The position numbers and the translations under genes are program-made. The notes under the pieces were generated by a model. That model was not told the DNA's origin. It saw nothing but the letters and a program-made list of their open reading frames with translations, and did no database searches. A stretch of 64,000 nucleotides of DNA, taken from positions 8,488,425 through 8,552,424 of the forward strand of contig NZ_JAQNDM010000002.1 in the NCBI RefSeq assembly GCF_028368975.1. The letters run 5' to 3'. This DNA comes from Stigmatella ashevillena. Lineage in GTDB: Bacteria > Myxococcota > Myxococcia > Myxococcales > Myxococcaceae. Positions 46,316 to 56,090 of the stretch are shown here, in pieces. How positions within the stretch are numbered: the stretch's first letter is position 1; the number at the start of each line of letters is the position of its first letter.

Positions 46316-47671
46316 ATGAAATTCGTCGACGAAGTCCGCATCTTCGTGAAGGCCGGTGATGGTGGGAACGGTGCCGTCTCCTTCCGGCGGGAGAAGTTCA
46401 TCGAGCGGGGAGGGCCCAACGGAGGCGATGGGGGCAACGGAGGCTCGGTGGTGTTCGTGGGAGATCCACAGCTCACCACGCTCCTGGACTTCCGCTATCA
46501 GCAGCACCACCGGGCCAAGGGTGGTGAAAACGGGATGGGCAGCGACTGCAACGGCCGGGGCGCCGAGGACATGATCCTCCGGGTACCGGTGGGCACGCTC
46601 ATCCGTTCCACGGATTCGGGCGAGCTGCTGGTGGACCTGAGCGAGCCGGGCCAGCGCTTCGTGGCCGCCCAGGGAGGGCGCGGGGGCCTGGGCAACATGA
46701 ACTTCGCCACCTCGACGCGGCAGACGCCGCGCTTCGCCCAGGATGGGACGAAGGGGGAGGAAGTCACCCTCACCCTCGAGCTGAAGCTGCTGGCGGACGT
46801 GGGGCTCTTGGGCTTCCCCAACGCGGGCAAGAGCACCTTCATCTCTCGGGTGAGCCGGGCCCGGCCGAAGGTGGCGGACTACCCATTCACCACGCTGGTG
46901 CCGAACCTCGGCATGGTTCAGTACAAGGACAACCTCTCGTTCGTGATGGCCGACATTCCCGGCATCATCGAGGGGGCCAGCGAGGGCGTGGGGTTGGGCC
47001 ACCAGTTCCTGCGGCACGTGGAGCGGTGCAAGGTGCTCATCCACCTCATCGACATGGGCGCCGAGGGAGAGGGGCGCGAGCCGCTGCAAGACTTCGACAT
47101 CCTCAACCGCGAACTGGCGAAGTACAGCGCGGAGCTTGCGAAGAAGCCGCAGGTGGTGGCCGCCAACAAGCTGGATCTCACGCATGCGCGTGAGCGCTTG
47201 GAGGCACTCACCGACTCCCTGCGTAAGCGCGGGATCGCGGTGTTCCCAGTCTCCACCGCGACCGGCGAAGGAATGCAGGCGCTGTTGGATGCCACTGCCG
47301 AGGTGCTCTTCACGGGAAGGACGGACAAGCTCCACGTGGAGGCTCCCGCGAAGGCCGCTCCCCGGGTCGAGCGCACGAAGGCCCCTGCCCGGAAGGCGCC
47401 TGTGAAGAAGGCTGCTTCCCGGAAGGCTGCCGCGAAGAAGGCCCCTGCTCGGAAGGCGCCTGTGAAAAAGGCCGCCTCCCGGAAGGTGGCCGCGAAGAAG
47501 GCGCCCGTCCGCAAAGCGCCTGCTCGGAAGGCCGCTGCGAAGAAAGCGCCTGCGAAGAAGGCACCGGCGAAGAAGGCACCGGCCAGGAAGGTCCCCGCGA
47601 AGAAGGTTGCGCCTCGCCGGGGTTCGAAGAGCCCTGCGAAGCCGGTGCGCGCAAAGGGGCGGAGGGCTTAG
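46316..47671 (+). CDS. obg: Obg/CgtA GTPase with histone-H1-like tail
   Basis: A 451-residue ribosome-assembly and stress GTPase. The glycine-rich Obg fold occupies about 1-158 (GGPNGGDGGNGGSVVF). The G domain has GFPNAGKST (167-174), DIPG (213-216) and NKLD (284-287). In place of the usual C-terminal domain there is a ~105-residue Lys/Ala/Pro tail built from KKAPARKAP and KKAASRK units, similar to histone H1 or HU-tail proteins. The tail should bind rRNA or DNA. Confidence 0.93.
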   Translation: MKFVDEVRIFVKAGDGGNGAVSFRREKFIERGGPNGGDGGNGGSVVFVGDPQLTTLLDFRYQQHHRAKGGENGMGSDCNGRGAEDMILRVPVGTLIRSTDSGELLVDLSEPGQRFVAAQGGRGGLGNMNFATSTRQTPRFAQDGTKGEEVTLTLELKLLADVGLLGFPNAGKSTFISRVSRARPKVADYPFTTLVPNLGMVQYKDNLSFVMADIPGIIEGASEGVGLGHQFLRHVERCKVLIHLIDMGAEGEGREPLQDFDILNRELAKYSAELAKKPQVVAANKLDLTHARERLEALTDSLRKRGIAVFPVSTATGEGMQALLDATAEVLFTGRTDKLHVEAPAKAAPRVERTKAPARKAPVKKAASRKAAAKKAPARKAPVKKAASRKVAAKKAPVRKAPARKAAAKKAPAKKAPAKKAPARKVPAKKVAPRRGSKSPAKPVRAKGRRA

Positions 47672-47674
47672 GCG

Positions 47675-48355
47675 ATGAGTGGTGGTGGTCCCCGCTACGC
47701 GCCTTTCGAGGGCAAGCCCGTGGAAGCGGAGTCGTTCCTGCTCGATGTGCGCAAGGAGAAGATCGATCGCGTGGTGGAGCAGCGGACGCGAACGTTCACC
47801 GTCGTGCTGGACCGGTTGGAGGACAGCTTCAACATGGCCGCAGTGCTGCGGACCTGCGAGGCCATGGGCGTGCAGGAGGTGCACGTCGTCATCAACCCCG
47901 AGGCCCCCTTTCTTCCCAACTCACGGGTGGCCCAGGGGTGTGACAAGTGGCTGGACGTGAAGCTCTACAAGACGTTCGCCGAGTGCCGCGAGCACCTCAA
48001 GGAGCGGGGGTTCGCGCTGTACGCATCGGCCATCCGGGAGGGGGCCACGAGCCTCTACTCGATGCGCTTCGACTCCAAGGTGGCGATCATCTTCGGCAAT
48101 GAGCGCTTCGGGGTGAGCGAAGAGGTGCTCGCCGGGGTGGATGGCACCTTCTGGATTCCCATGCGGGGATTCAGCCAGAGCATCAACATCTCGGCTGCCG
48201 CGTCGGCTTGCGTGAGCCGGGTGATGGCTTGGCGCGAAGAGCACCTCGGCAAAGTGGGCGATCTCTCCGAGGCGGAAGCCCAGACTCTCCGCGAGCGCTT
48301 CTATGTGCTGTCCCTTAAACAGAGGAAGCGGATTTTCAAGGGAAAGCAGCCGTGA
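47675..48355 (+). CDS. trmH: TrmH-type tRNA/rRNA ribose methyltransferase (SpoU family)
   Basis: A 226-residue SPOUT enzyme with the three conserved motifs: NMAAVLRTCEAMG (near 49-61), IIFGNERFGVSEE (near 140) and IPMRGFSQSINISAAASAC (near 165-183). The length, and the C-terminal LRERFYVLSLKQRKRIF helix, fit TrmH, which makes Gm18 in tRNA. It starts 3 bp after obg. Confidence 0.88.
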   Translation: MSGGGPRYAPFEGKPVEAESFLLDVRKEKIDRVVEQRTRTFTVVLDRLEDSFNMAAVLRTCEAMGVQEVHVVINPEAPFLPNSRVAQGCDKWLDVKLYKTFAECREHLKERGFALYASAIREGATSLYSMRFDSKVAIIFGNERFGVSEEVLAGVDGTFWIPMRGFSQSINISAAASACVSRVMAWREEHLGKVGDLSEAEAQTLRERFYVLSLKQRKRIFKGKQP

Positions 48356-48418
48356 ATGAGGCAGTCCCTGGCCTCGTCATGAAGGGATAGACGCCTTCTT
48401 TCTGGAGACTTCACCGCC

Positions 48419-49138
48419 ATGCTGATCGAGACCTTGCTCGTGTCCTTGCTGTCCGCACAAGCAGCCCCTCCAGCGCCTGTCGCTCCCAAGCCCACTCCCG
48501 CCGTCGAGGTGAGCAAGCCCGCCGCCACGGCCAAGGGCAGCGTCGCCCCCGAGGTGAAGACGCTGGTCGAGCGGATGCAGTCCTTCTACGAGAAGACCGA
48601 GGACTTCCAGTCGGGCTTCAAGCAGGACTACAAGTACAAGACGTTCCGCCGCACGCAGACCTCCACGGGCACGGTGACCTACAAGAAGCCCGGGCTGATG
48701 CGCTGGGAGTACGAGAAGCCGTCCCCCCGCACCTTCGTGCTCGCGGGCAGCAAGGTGTACGCGTACGACCCTGGGGCGCAGAGCCTCACCGTGGGCAACG
48801 TGGACACCAATACGCTGTCCGCCTCGGTGACGTTCCTCTTCGGGCAGGGATGTCTGGCCGATGAGTTCAACATCACCAAGGGCACGTGCGCCGATTGCAA
48901 GGGCACGCTGTTGGTGCTGGATCCGGCCCAGGCGGATCCGCGCTTCAAGCAAGTCCGCCTGGAGGTGGACTCCAAGACGGCGCAGGTGCTCAAGAGCACC
49001 GTGATCGATCCGGACGGCAGCGAGAACACCATCGCCTTCCTGGACCTGAAGACGAACGTGGGGATCTCGAAGGACAGCTTCAAGCTGGATCCTCCCGAGG
49101 GCACCCGCATCGACGATTTCACCAAGCAGGGAAAGTAG
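48419..49138 (+). CDS. lolA: Outer-membrane lipoprotein carrier LolA
   Basis: A 239-residue periplasmic chaperone that ferries lipoproteins to the outer membrane. It has a short N-terminal signal-like segment (TLLVSLLSAQAAPPAP) and LolA motifs: FQSGFKQDYKYKTF, GTVTYKKPGLMRWEYEKPSP and the C-terminal IAFLDLKTNVGISKDSFKLD. Lipoprotein abundance in this window fits a need for it. Confidence 0.9.
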   Translation: MLIETLLVSLLSAQAAPPAPVAPKPTPAVEVSKPAATAKGSVAPEVKTLVERMQSFYEKTEDFQSGFKQDYKYKTFRRTQTSTGTVTYKKPGLMRWEYEKPSPRTFVLAGSKVYAYDPGAQSLTVGNVDTNTLSASVTFLFGQGCLADEFNITKGTCADCKGTLLVLDPAQADPRFKQVRLEVDSKTAQVLKSTVIDPDGSENTIAFLDLKTNVGISKDSFKLDPPEGTRIDDFTKQGK

Positions 49139-49144
49139 CTCGGC

Positions 49145-50560
49145 GTGCGTGGCGTGCTCCTCGTGGCGCTGTTGTGGCTCGCCGGCTGTCTCCGGGGCGC
49201 CGCCGTTCCCGCTCCCGAGAAGCCCCGTTTCGCGGGCCGGACCTTTCCGCTGCTGTCCACCCCGGCGCTGCGCCTGTCCGTGCCGGGCCGGCTGGGAGAG
49301 CGGCCCATCCCCGTTCTGCTCGATGTGGCCCGGCCACTGTCCCTGGTGGCCACCGCTTGCTTCGGGGCCAGCCCTCCGCGTCCCGAGGGGAAGGTCCGCG
49401 CGCCCGAACCCAGCGGCATGCGGGAATGGGCCATGGTGCCGCTGCCCGGCTTGCAGGTGGGAGATGTGCCCCTGCCAGGATTCTCGGCGGGGCTCACGGG
49501 GGAGAAGTTCTGCGCGGTCACGCTGGGAGCCGATGTGTTGGCCCCGTATGCGCTCACGGTGGACTCCCTTCGCCGGGAGGTCTCGTTTGCTTCCTCTCGT
49601 TCACGAGAGGCTTACGCCGCCGAGCTGACGGCGCTTCAGGGTGACCTTGCTTGGGAAGGGCACTTGCTGGAGCTGAGCCGCGAGCCCATTGGGGATTGGC
49701 CGCTGCTGGCCGCCCGGGTGGCACAGGGCGAGGCCCGTCTCACGGGCCCCCTGGTCCTCTCCACGCGAGATCCGTTTTCGCGCCTGGCCCAGGGGCCCGC
49801 GGAAGCACAGGGGTTACGCCCGCTGGAGACCGCCGCCGGGCTGCCCCCGCGCGCCATCCTGGTGGATTCCGTGGAGGTGGCGGTGGGCCTGGGCGTTCAC
49901 CCGCTGGTCGTCGAGACGGGTGAGTGGGCTTCGGCGAGTTCGCTGGGGCGCCTGGGGCCGGATGTCTGGGGGCACTTCCTCGCCACCGTGGATGTGCAGG
50001 GTGGGGTGCTTCTGCTGCTGCGGCCCCGCGTGCGCGATTCGGGGAGCCGCCAGCTCTGTGCCCGGACCGGCGGCAAGGGCTTCGATGAAGCGTTCTGCTA
50101 CGCGCTCCACACGCGGAGGGATCCCGATGGGGTGCTGGCCCTCTCGGTGGTGACGTATCGGGATCTCCCTGAGGGAGGACGTCTCCACCTCGAGCCGCTG
50201 GGCGCGGATGGCGCCCCCCTCCAGACGGGCTGCCGGGTGGGCATCACCTTCGCTCAGACAAGCCGGGGGGCCACGACGCAGCACCGCCTGCCCTGGCCCG
50301 CCCTGGCCCAGTCCATGCCCGAGTGCCACGCGGAGCTCGCTTCTGGACACGGGTATGCGCTGGCCCTCTTCGAGGAGGGCAGCCTGCCCGAGTGTTCGCT
50401 GACGTGTGCCTTCGTCCACGAGACGCGCACCCGGCGCACGCTGTGCGAGTGTCCGCCGACGCCCCTGGGCGAGGGCGTGAGTGCCGCGGTTCGCAAGCCC
50501 AGGCCCTCGCGGCTTCCTCCTCCCGAGGAGCGGCGCCTGGAGCCCGAGGATCCGAAGTAA
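49145..50560 (+). CDS. Lipoprotein with a degenerate retropepsin-like region
   Basis: A 471-residue lipoprotein (GTG start, LLWLAGC lipobox) 6 bp after lolA. Residues about 40-150 resemble bacterial aspartyl-protease (retropepsin) repeats: RPIPVLLDVARPLSLV in the place of the DTGA strand and TLGADVLAPYALTVDSLRREVSF in the place of ILG-D-FL. The catalytic Thr-Gly-Ala is changed to Val-Ala-Arg, so it is probably inactive. The second half has several Cys near its end. Function unknown. Confidence 0.6.
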   Translation: MRGVLLVALLWLAGCLRGAAVPAPEKPRFAGRTFPLLSTPALRLSVPGRLGERPIPVLLDVARPLSLVATACFGASPPRPEGKVRAPEPSGMREWAMVPLPGLQVGDVPLPGFSAGLTGEKFCAVTLGADVLAPYALTVDSLRREVSFASSRSREAYAAELTALQGDLAWEGHLLELSREPIGDWPLLAARVAQGEARLTGPLVLSTRDPFSRLAQGPAEAQGLRPLETAAGLPPRAILVDSVEVAVGLGVHPLVVETGEWASASSLGRLGPDVWGHFLATVDVQGGVLLLLRPRVRDSGSRQLCARTGGKGFDEAFCYALHTRRDPDGVLALSVVTYRDLPEGGRLHLEPLGADGAPLQTGCRVGITFAQTSRGATTQHRLPWPALAQSMPECHAELASGHGYALALFEEGSLPECSLTCAFVHETRTRRTLCECPPTPLGEGVSAAVRKPRPSRLPPPEERRLEPEDPK

Positions 50561-50569
50561 CGGGGTGTT

Positions 50570-51295
50570 TCAGGCGACGGCGGGCCGACTGCCGACCAGG
50601 ATGAACTCGCTCAACAGCATGGGGTGGTCGGTCAGTCCGGGAAACCGCTCCAGGGTCTGTTTCAGCAACTGGATGCCAGTCCCCCGGTAGAGGATGAAGT
50701 CGATGAAGTCCCCCGGGGTTCCGCTGTTGAGGAGCCCCTCCTTCATCACCCGCTGAAGCTCGTCTGTTTCCTGATGGGTGTTGAAGTCCCCTCCACACAG
50801 GATGACGGTGTCGGCGGGAACATGGCTCATCCGGGCGGCGGTGGCGGCTGCGGCCGTCTTCCGGTTGACGAGCTGTCGGTTGTCCCAGTGATGGGACGAC
50901 ACGTGAAAGCGCATGCCGTTGTGCTGGAACGCGGCGATGCAGAAGTATACATCCCGGCGATTGAGCAGTTGCCGGATGGGCGTCAGCGAAGGCTTTCGCG
51001 GTAGCTCGGGGGCCTCGAAGTTCGTGAGTTCAAACCGGGAGAGGATGGCCACATCTCCGGACCGGACCCCGTGGGAGAACCCGGCCACCCGCCGGAAGAG
51101 GTCGAACTGGGCCGCGGTGCCGTCCATCTCTTGGAGCAGCACCACGTCCAGGTTCCGTTCGCGCAGCGCCGCAGCGAGCCCTTGGTTGCGCTGCGTCTTG
51201 TCCGGACCCGGATTCCAGACGTTCAGAGAAGCAACCCGGAGCGTGAACGTCAGGCCGCCGGGGAGGGCACTGCTGTCCGGAATCGGTGGGCTCAC
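50570..51295 (-). CDS. Endonuclease/exonuclease/phosphatase family protein
   Basis: A 241-residue EEP enzyme (DNase I-like fold) with motifs SLNVWN, VVLLQEMDG, SSHHWDN, GGDFNTH, DFILYRG and TDHPMLL. Metal and catalytic Asp/His residues are all present. Substrate could be a nucleic acid or a phosphoester. GTG start. The gene follows rimO on the same strand. Confidence 0.85.
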   Translation of the reverse strand: MSPPIPDSSALPGGLTFTLRVASLNVWNPGPDKTQRNQGLAAALRERNLDVVLLQEMDGTAAQFDLFRRVAGFSHGVRSGDVAILSRFELTNFEAPELPRKPSLTPIRQLLNRRDVYFCIAAFQHNGMRFHVSSHHWDNRQLVNRKTAAAATAARMSHVPADTVILCGGDFNTHQETDELQRVMKEGLLNSGTPGDFIDFILYRGTGIQLLKQTLERFPGLTDHPMLLSEFILVGSRPAVA

Positions 51296-51328
51296 AGGGA
51301 AGGCCTCCCGGAAAGGTTCGGTTCGAAC

Positions 51329-52738
51329 CTATCGCGGAGAGGCCCACGTGGCCATGGGGGTGGGTACGGCGTCGCGTGCCTTCAGGATGCGCTGTTTCGG
51401 GTCGGGCCGCTCCACCACCCGGCCCACCAGGTCGTAGTCATGCGCCTCCGTCACCTCGAGGGTGACGAACTCGCCCGGGTAGGCCAGGCCGTCGTTGATG
51501 TAGACCTGACCGTCGATTTCGGGGGCCTGCCCCTCATGGCGGCCCACCAGCAGGTGCTCGGTCTCCGGGCTTGTCCCTTCCACCAGCACCTCGATGCGCT
51601 TGCCCACGAGCTTCTTGTTCTGCTCGCGGTTGATGCGCTTCTGGATGGCCATCACCTCGCGCCAGCGCCGCTCGATGGTCTTCTGGGGAATCTTGTTCGG
51701 CATGTCGTAGGCCGCCGTCCCCTCCTCATCCGAGTACTGGAAGACTCCCAGCCGCTCGAAGCGCTGCGTCTTCACGAACTCCTTCAGCAGCTCGAAGTCC
51801 TCCTCCGTCTCGCCCGGCAGGCCCACGATGAGCGAGGTGCGCATCACCAGGCCTGGAACACGGGCGCGCAGCTTGACCAGCAGGTCCGTGAGGAACTGTG
51901 AGTTGCGGCCGCGCTTCATGGACATGAGCAGCTTGTCGCTGGCGTGCTGCAGCGGCATGTCCAGGTACTTGGCGATCTTCTTCTCCGTCGCCATCACCTC
52001 GATGAGCTCATCCGGGAAGATGCGCGGGTAGGCGTAGTGCAGGCGGATCCACCGCACGTCCACCTTGACCAGCTCCTTGAGCAAGTCGTGCAGCTTGGGC
52101 TTGCCGGGCAGGTCATGGCCGTAGGCCGTGAGGTCCTGCGCCACCAGGTTCAGCTCCTGCACGCCCTGGTCCGCCAGGCGGGTGGCCTCCGCGACGACGT
52201 CCGCGATGGGGCGCGAGCGCTGGCCGCCGCGCAGCGTGGGGATGATGCAGAAGGCGCACGCGTTGTCGCACCCTTCGGACACCTTGAGATAGGCGGTGTA
52301 CGAGGGCATCGAGTTGATGCGCGGCGTCTCCGCGTTGTGGATGTAGTCCGGATCGGGGATGACCTGCCGCGGAGAGGCCTCGGCCGCCAGCAGGTCGCCA
52401 ATCTGGGCGTAGGCGCTGGTGCCCAGGAAGTGGTCCACCTCGGGCATCTCCTGGGCCAGCTCGCCGCCGTGGCGCTGGGACAAGCAGCCTGTCACCACGA
52501 GCGTGCTGCAGGCCCCCGACTTCTTGTACTCGGCCATCTCCAGGATGGAGTCCACGGACTCCTGCTTGGCCGGGCCGATGAAGGCGCAGGTGTTGACGAC
52601 GATGACCTGGGCTTCCGCGGGCTCCTGCACGAGCCGGTAGCCGCGCTGCTTGAGGGTTCCCAGCATCACCTCGGAGTCCACCCGGTTCTTCGGGCAGCCG
52701 AGGGTCATCATGTAAAGGCTCTTGGGTTCTGGCTGCAC
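51329..52738 (-). CDS. rimO: Ribosomal protein S12 methylthiotransferase RimO
   Basis: About 469 residues. The N-terminal UPF0004 domain has three cluster Cys (TLGCPKN, NTCAF, TGCLSQ). The radical SAM domain has CDNACAFC near 150, followed by a C-terminal TRAM domain. RimO adds a methylthio group to Asp88 of S12. Absence of the MiaB-type TKVL/EYDY features and presence of GTSAYAQIG favours RimO over MiaB. The GTG start (5 bp after the previous gene) is inferred. Confidence 0.85.
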   Translation of the reverse strand: MQPEPKSLYMMTLGCPKNRVDSEVMLGTLKQRGYRLVQEPAEAQVIVVNTCAFIGPAKQESVDSILEMAEYKKSGACSTLVVTGCLSQRHGGELAQEMPEVDHFLGTSAYAQIGDLLAAEASPRQVIPDPDYIHNAETPRINSMPSYTAYLKVSEGCDNACAFCIIPTLRGGQRSRPIADVVAEATRLADQGVQELNLVAQDLTAYGHDLPGKPKLHDLLKELVKVDVRWIRLHYAYPRIFPDELIEVMATEKKIAKYLDMPLQHASDKLLMSMKRGRNSQFLTDLLVKLRARVPGLVMRTSLIVGLPGETEEDFELLKEFVKTQRFERLGVFQYSDEEGTAAYDMPNKIPQKTIERRWREVMAIQKRINREQNKKLVGKRIEVLVEGTSPETEHLLVGRHEGQAPEIDGQVYINDGLAYPGEFVTLEVTEAHDYDLVGRVVERPDPKQRILKARDAVPTPMATWASPR

Positions 52739-52743
52739 TGCGT

Positions 52744-53847
52744 CTACCGCTTTCCGAGTTCGGTTCGCTCGAAGTGGTCTGCACTCCAAACGAAGTTGAT
52801 GGTCGCGCCGTTCGAGTAACCGATGGTCAATGCACCGTCTTCATCGAGGCTCACGGAGAGGGCCCTGCCCAGCGCGCACGAAGCAGCCGGCCACTCGAGC
52901 ACACGCTGTGCTGTCTTGCCCTTTCCCACCACGAGGTAGAGTCCCAGCCTCAACTCCTGGTCCCCGTCACATTTTCCCTCGGTGGCATACGGGTTCTTGC
53001 CGGAGACCACGGTCAGGATTGCTCGCCCGCCCGGCAGGGTGAGGGACTCCGGCACGTTCACGCCCACCTGCGAAGGGTCCACCGAGTCCTGGGCCACCAG
53101 CGCCCGCAGGGACCGGGTGTTCAGAGGCTCGTCGGCCTCGACCCAGGCCGGGTGGTGGAGCACGCTCCAGCCCAGCCAGCCGCCCTCCACCGCCTCCAGC
53201 GCGAGGATGTCCGGGGGCGGCTTGAGCTTGAGCCCCTTGCGGAACTCGTCCGGCAGCTTCAGCGCCTCGCCCAGCATGCCCCCATCCTTGCAGTTGGAGA
53301 GGACGGCCGGGGTCTGGCCCTCGGTGTCCTGGTCCTCGTAGGTGAGGCAGAGATCGAAGAGGAGCGGGTCCACGGCGGGAAAGCGCGGGAAGGCCTGGAC
53401 GGGCAGCGCGATCTCCAGGTTCAGCTTGTTGTCCTGACGCTGGGTTCCCACGTCCACCTTCGCTTGGGCGAAGGCGGTGGTGTGGGCCTCGGGCCCCGTG
53501 GCGTGCTTGCCATCGAGGGCGAAGCGGAAGGTGTTGCCCGTGGCGGTGAGCCCGGCGCCGGGAAAGAAGAGGGTGAGGGTGAGCAGGTCTCCGGCCAGCA
53601 GATGGTCGTCGGTGATCTCCACGCCGACGTAGAGCGTCTCCTTGCGCCAGGCCACCCGGGCGGTGAAGGACGCCGAGGCATCCACCTTGGCTGGCGGCCG
53701 GAGCGTCAGGGGCGAGGCGAAGTCCTTGAGGGAGCCCTCCAACTTGGGGGCCTTGGCCAGCGCGGGCACGGCCTTGCTGGGGCGCTCCTGCGCGGTGGCG
53801 GCCAGGGGGACGAGCAGCAGGCACAGCGGGAGGAAGGCGGCGCGCAT
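52744..53847 (-). CDS. Secreted protein with CBM9/DOMON-like domain
   Basis: A 367-residue exported protein ([15 protein letters not shown] signal). Residues about 25-180 look like a CBM9-type beta-sandwich ([21 protein letters not shown] then [13 protein letters not shown]). This fold binds sugars or haem. The rest is of unknown type. It starts 3 bp before yajQ's end, tightly packed in a same-strand run. Confidence 0.65.
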   Translation of the reverse strand: MRAAFLPLCLLLVPLAATAQERPSKAVPALAKAPKLEGSLKDFASPLTLRPPAKVDASASFTARVAWRKETLYVGVEITDDHLLAGDLLTLTLFFPGAGLTATGNTFRFALDGKHATGPEAHTTAFAQAKVDVGTQRQDNKLNLEIALPVQAFPRFPAVDPLLFDLCLTYEDQDTEGQTPAVLSNCKDGGMLGEALKLPDEFRKGLKLKPPPDILALEAVEGGWLGWSVLHHPAWVEADEPLNTRSLRALVAQDSVDPSQVGVNVPESLTLPGGRAILTVVSGKNPYATEGKCDGDQELRLGLYLVVGKGKTAQRVLEWPAASCALGRALSVSLDEDGALTIGYSNGATINFVWSADHFERTELGKR

Positions 53848-53849
53848 GG

Positions 53850-54347
53850 CTAGTCCCGGAAGTTGGTGAACTGCATGTCCAGCTTCAGCCGGTCCTGTTC
53901 CTTGCGGAACAAAGCAATGGCGGCCTGCAGGTCATCCCTGTTCTTTCCGGTGACGCGAAGCTGGTCGGCTTGGATGGACCCCTGGACCTTCAGCTTGGAG
54001 TCCTTGAGGAGCTTGGTGAGTTCTTTGGCCTTCTCCACGGGGATGCCCTGCTGGAGCTTGATGTTCTGCTTGACGTTGTGCAGGCCCGTCTTCTCGATGT
54101 CGAGAAACTCCAGCGCACGCAGGGAGATGTTGCGCTTGGCCAGTTTGGCCAGGAGGACTTCCTTGGCGGCCTGGACCCGCTCCTCGCTGTGGGCCTTCAC
54201 GGTGAGGACGGTCTGGTCCGGGGCAATGACGACATCCGCCTGGGTCCCCTGGAAGTCGTAGCGGGTGCTGAGCTCCTTCTTGGTCTGGTTGACCGCGTTG
54301 TCGAGCTCGGCCAGATCGATCTTGGAGACGACGTCGAAGGAAGGCAT
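53850..54347 (-). CDS. yajQ: YajQ family nucleotide-binding protein
   Basis: A 165-residue YajQ (MPSFDVVSKIDLAELDNAVN start, QIRVTGKNRDDLQAAI-like end). Members bind RNA or c-di-GMP. The downstream Met of MPSFDVV is preferred over an upstream in-frame Met. It lies 17 bp after the RNase J gene. Confidence 0.93.
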   Translation of the reverse strand: MPSFDVVSKIDLAELDNAVNQTKKELSTRYDFQGTQADVVIAPDQTVLTVKAHSEERVQAAKEVLLAKLAKRNISLRALEFLDIEKTGLHNVKQNIKLQQGIPVEKAKELTKLLKDSKLKVQGSIQADQLRVTGKNRDDLQAAIALFRKEQDRLKLDMQFTNFRD

Positions 54348-54364
54348 GGACGCCAGGGCCCTTA

Positions 54365-56005
54365 TCACACCTTGACGACCATGGGCACCACCAGGGGGCG
54401 CTTGCTGGTGAACAGCTTGAAGGCGCGGCGGACGGAGCGGGTCAGTTCCTCTCGTACCAAGGCGTCGTCCCCGCGCAGTTGTGGGGAGAGCTGGAGAAAC
54501 AGGGTGCGGGCCTCTTCGGCCACCCGGGGCAGCATCGCCTGTTCATCCAGGGAGAGCCCCTGGCCGGAGAGCTGGGGACCGGCCATCAGCGCCAGGGACG
54601 CGCGGTCGATGACGACCACCGCCACCACCATGCCCGTCTCGGCCAGCCGGGTGCGCTCCTGGAGGGATTCGGGTGTCACCACGCCCCCGCTGTAGAGGTC
54701 CCTGTGGATGCGGCCGGTGGGCACCTGGCCGGCGAAGCGGCCCCGGCCCTCCTCGAAGGAGATGAGGTCCCCATCCCGGGCCAGCAGGAGCTGCTCGGGG
54801 GTAAGCCCCGACTCGCGCGCCGTGGCCAGGTGGCGGTGAAGGTGGCGCATCTCCCCGTGGACAGGGATGAAGTGCTGGGGGCGCACCAGCTCCAGGACGC
54901 GGCGCTGCTGCGGCTGGCTGGCATGCCCGGAGACGTGGATGTCGGGTTCCACCTGGGCGTAGACGAGGCGGGCCCCCGTCCACTGGAGCTGATCCAGGAG
55001 CGCCCCCACGGAGCGCTCGTTGCCGGGGATGGGCCGGGCGCTGAGGACGACCATGTCCCCGGGGCCCAGCCGCACGGGCCCCTTGCCGGCGGCGAGTTGG
55101 GCCAGCCCCGCGCGGGCCTCTCCCTGGGCGCCCGTGGAGAGCAGGACGACGCGGCTCGGGGCCAGGCTGGGAACGGCCTCCAGGGGCACGAAGAGGGACT
55201 CGGGCACGTCGAGATAGCCCAACTGCCGCGCCATCTCCACGTTGCGCGTCATGCTCCGGCCCTGGAGGGCCACCCGGCGGCCGAGCTGCTCGGCCAGCTT
55301 CAGCACGGTGCGGACGCGGTGGAGGTTGGAGGCGAAGAGCGCCACGACGATGCGGCCCTGGGCCTCGCGAAAGAGCCGCTCGAAGGCGTGCTCCACGACG
55401 CGCTCGCTGCCCGTCTCCTGGGTCACCTCCGAGTTGGTGGAGTCCGACAGGAGGCAGAGCACCCCCTGCTCGCCGGCTTCTCCCCAGCGCTCGAGGTCCG
55501 TGCGCAGGCCGTCGATGGGGTCGGGGTCCAGCTTGAAGTCGCCGGTGTGGATGATGGTCCCCTCGGGGGTCCGGATGATGTAGCCCACCGCGTCGGGGAC
55601 GGTGTGGGTGACGCGGCTGGCCTCCACCGTGAAGACCGAGCCGACGGGGAAGGGGGTCCGGGGCTCGATTTCCCGCAGGTCGGCGATGACGCCCAGCTCA
55701 TCCAGCCGGTTGCGCGCCATGGCGAGGGTATACCGGGTGCCGTACACGGGCACGGGCAGGTCATCGAGGAGGTAGGGCAGCGCGCCCATGTGGTCCTCGT
55801 GCCCGTGGGTGAGGACGATGCCTCGGAACTGGGAGGCGTTCTGTTTCAGGTGGCTGAAATCAGGAATGACGATGTCGATGCCCGGGGCCTCCACGGTGGG
55901 GAACATCAAGCCCGCGTCGATGAGGAGCATCTCCCCTCGGCACGCGAGCACCATCGCATTGAGGCCAATCTCACCCAACCCGCCCAGCGGAATCACATGA
56001 AGCAT
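54365..56005 (-). CDS. Ribonuclease J
   Basis: A 546-residue metallo-beta-lactamase/beta-CASP nuclease. The metal motif is HGHEDH (67-72), and THTVPDAVGY, HTGDFKLDP and SGHASQ follow. It degrades and matures RNA from the 5' end. The second Met is preferred as start because AGGA lies 4 nt upstream of it; the first Met (56017) is an alternative. It lies directly after the AAA+/RF2-like gene. Confidence 0.93.
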   Translation of the reverse strand: MLHVIPLGGLGEIGLNAMVLACRGEMLLIDAGLMFPTVEAPGIDIVIPDFSHLKQNASQFRGIVLTHGHEDHMGALPYLLDDLPVPVYGTRYTLAMARNRLDELGVIADLREIEPRTPFPVGSVFTVEASRVTHTVPDAVGYIIRTPEGTIIHTGDFKLDPDPIDGLRTDLERWGEAGEQGVLCLLSDSTNSEVTQETGSERVVEHAFERLFREAQGRIVVALFASNLHRVRTVLKLAEQLGRRVALQGRSMTRNVEMARQLGYLDVPESLFVPLEAVPSLAPSRVVLLSTGAQGEARAGLAQLAAGKGPVRLGPGDMVVLSARPIPGNERSVGALLDQLQWTGARLVYAQVEPDIHVSGHASQPQQRRVLELVRPQHFIPVHGEMRHLHRHLATARESGLTPEQLLLARDGDLISFEEGRGRFAGQVPTGRIHRDLYSGGVVTPESLQERTRLAETGMVVAVVVIDRASLALMAGPQLSGQGLSLDEQAMLPRVAEEARTLFLQLSPQLRGDDALVREELTRSVRRAFKLFTSKRPLVVPMVVKV

Positions 56006-56090
56006 TGTCCTACTCATTATGAATGGAGGTGTGGCGCCGCCCGAGCTTTTTAAGCGGACGCCTGCCCTGCTGCCTGCTCTCCGCTCCCGC

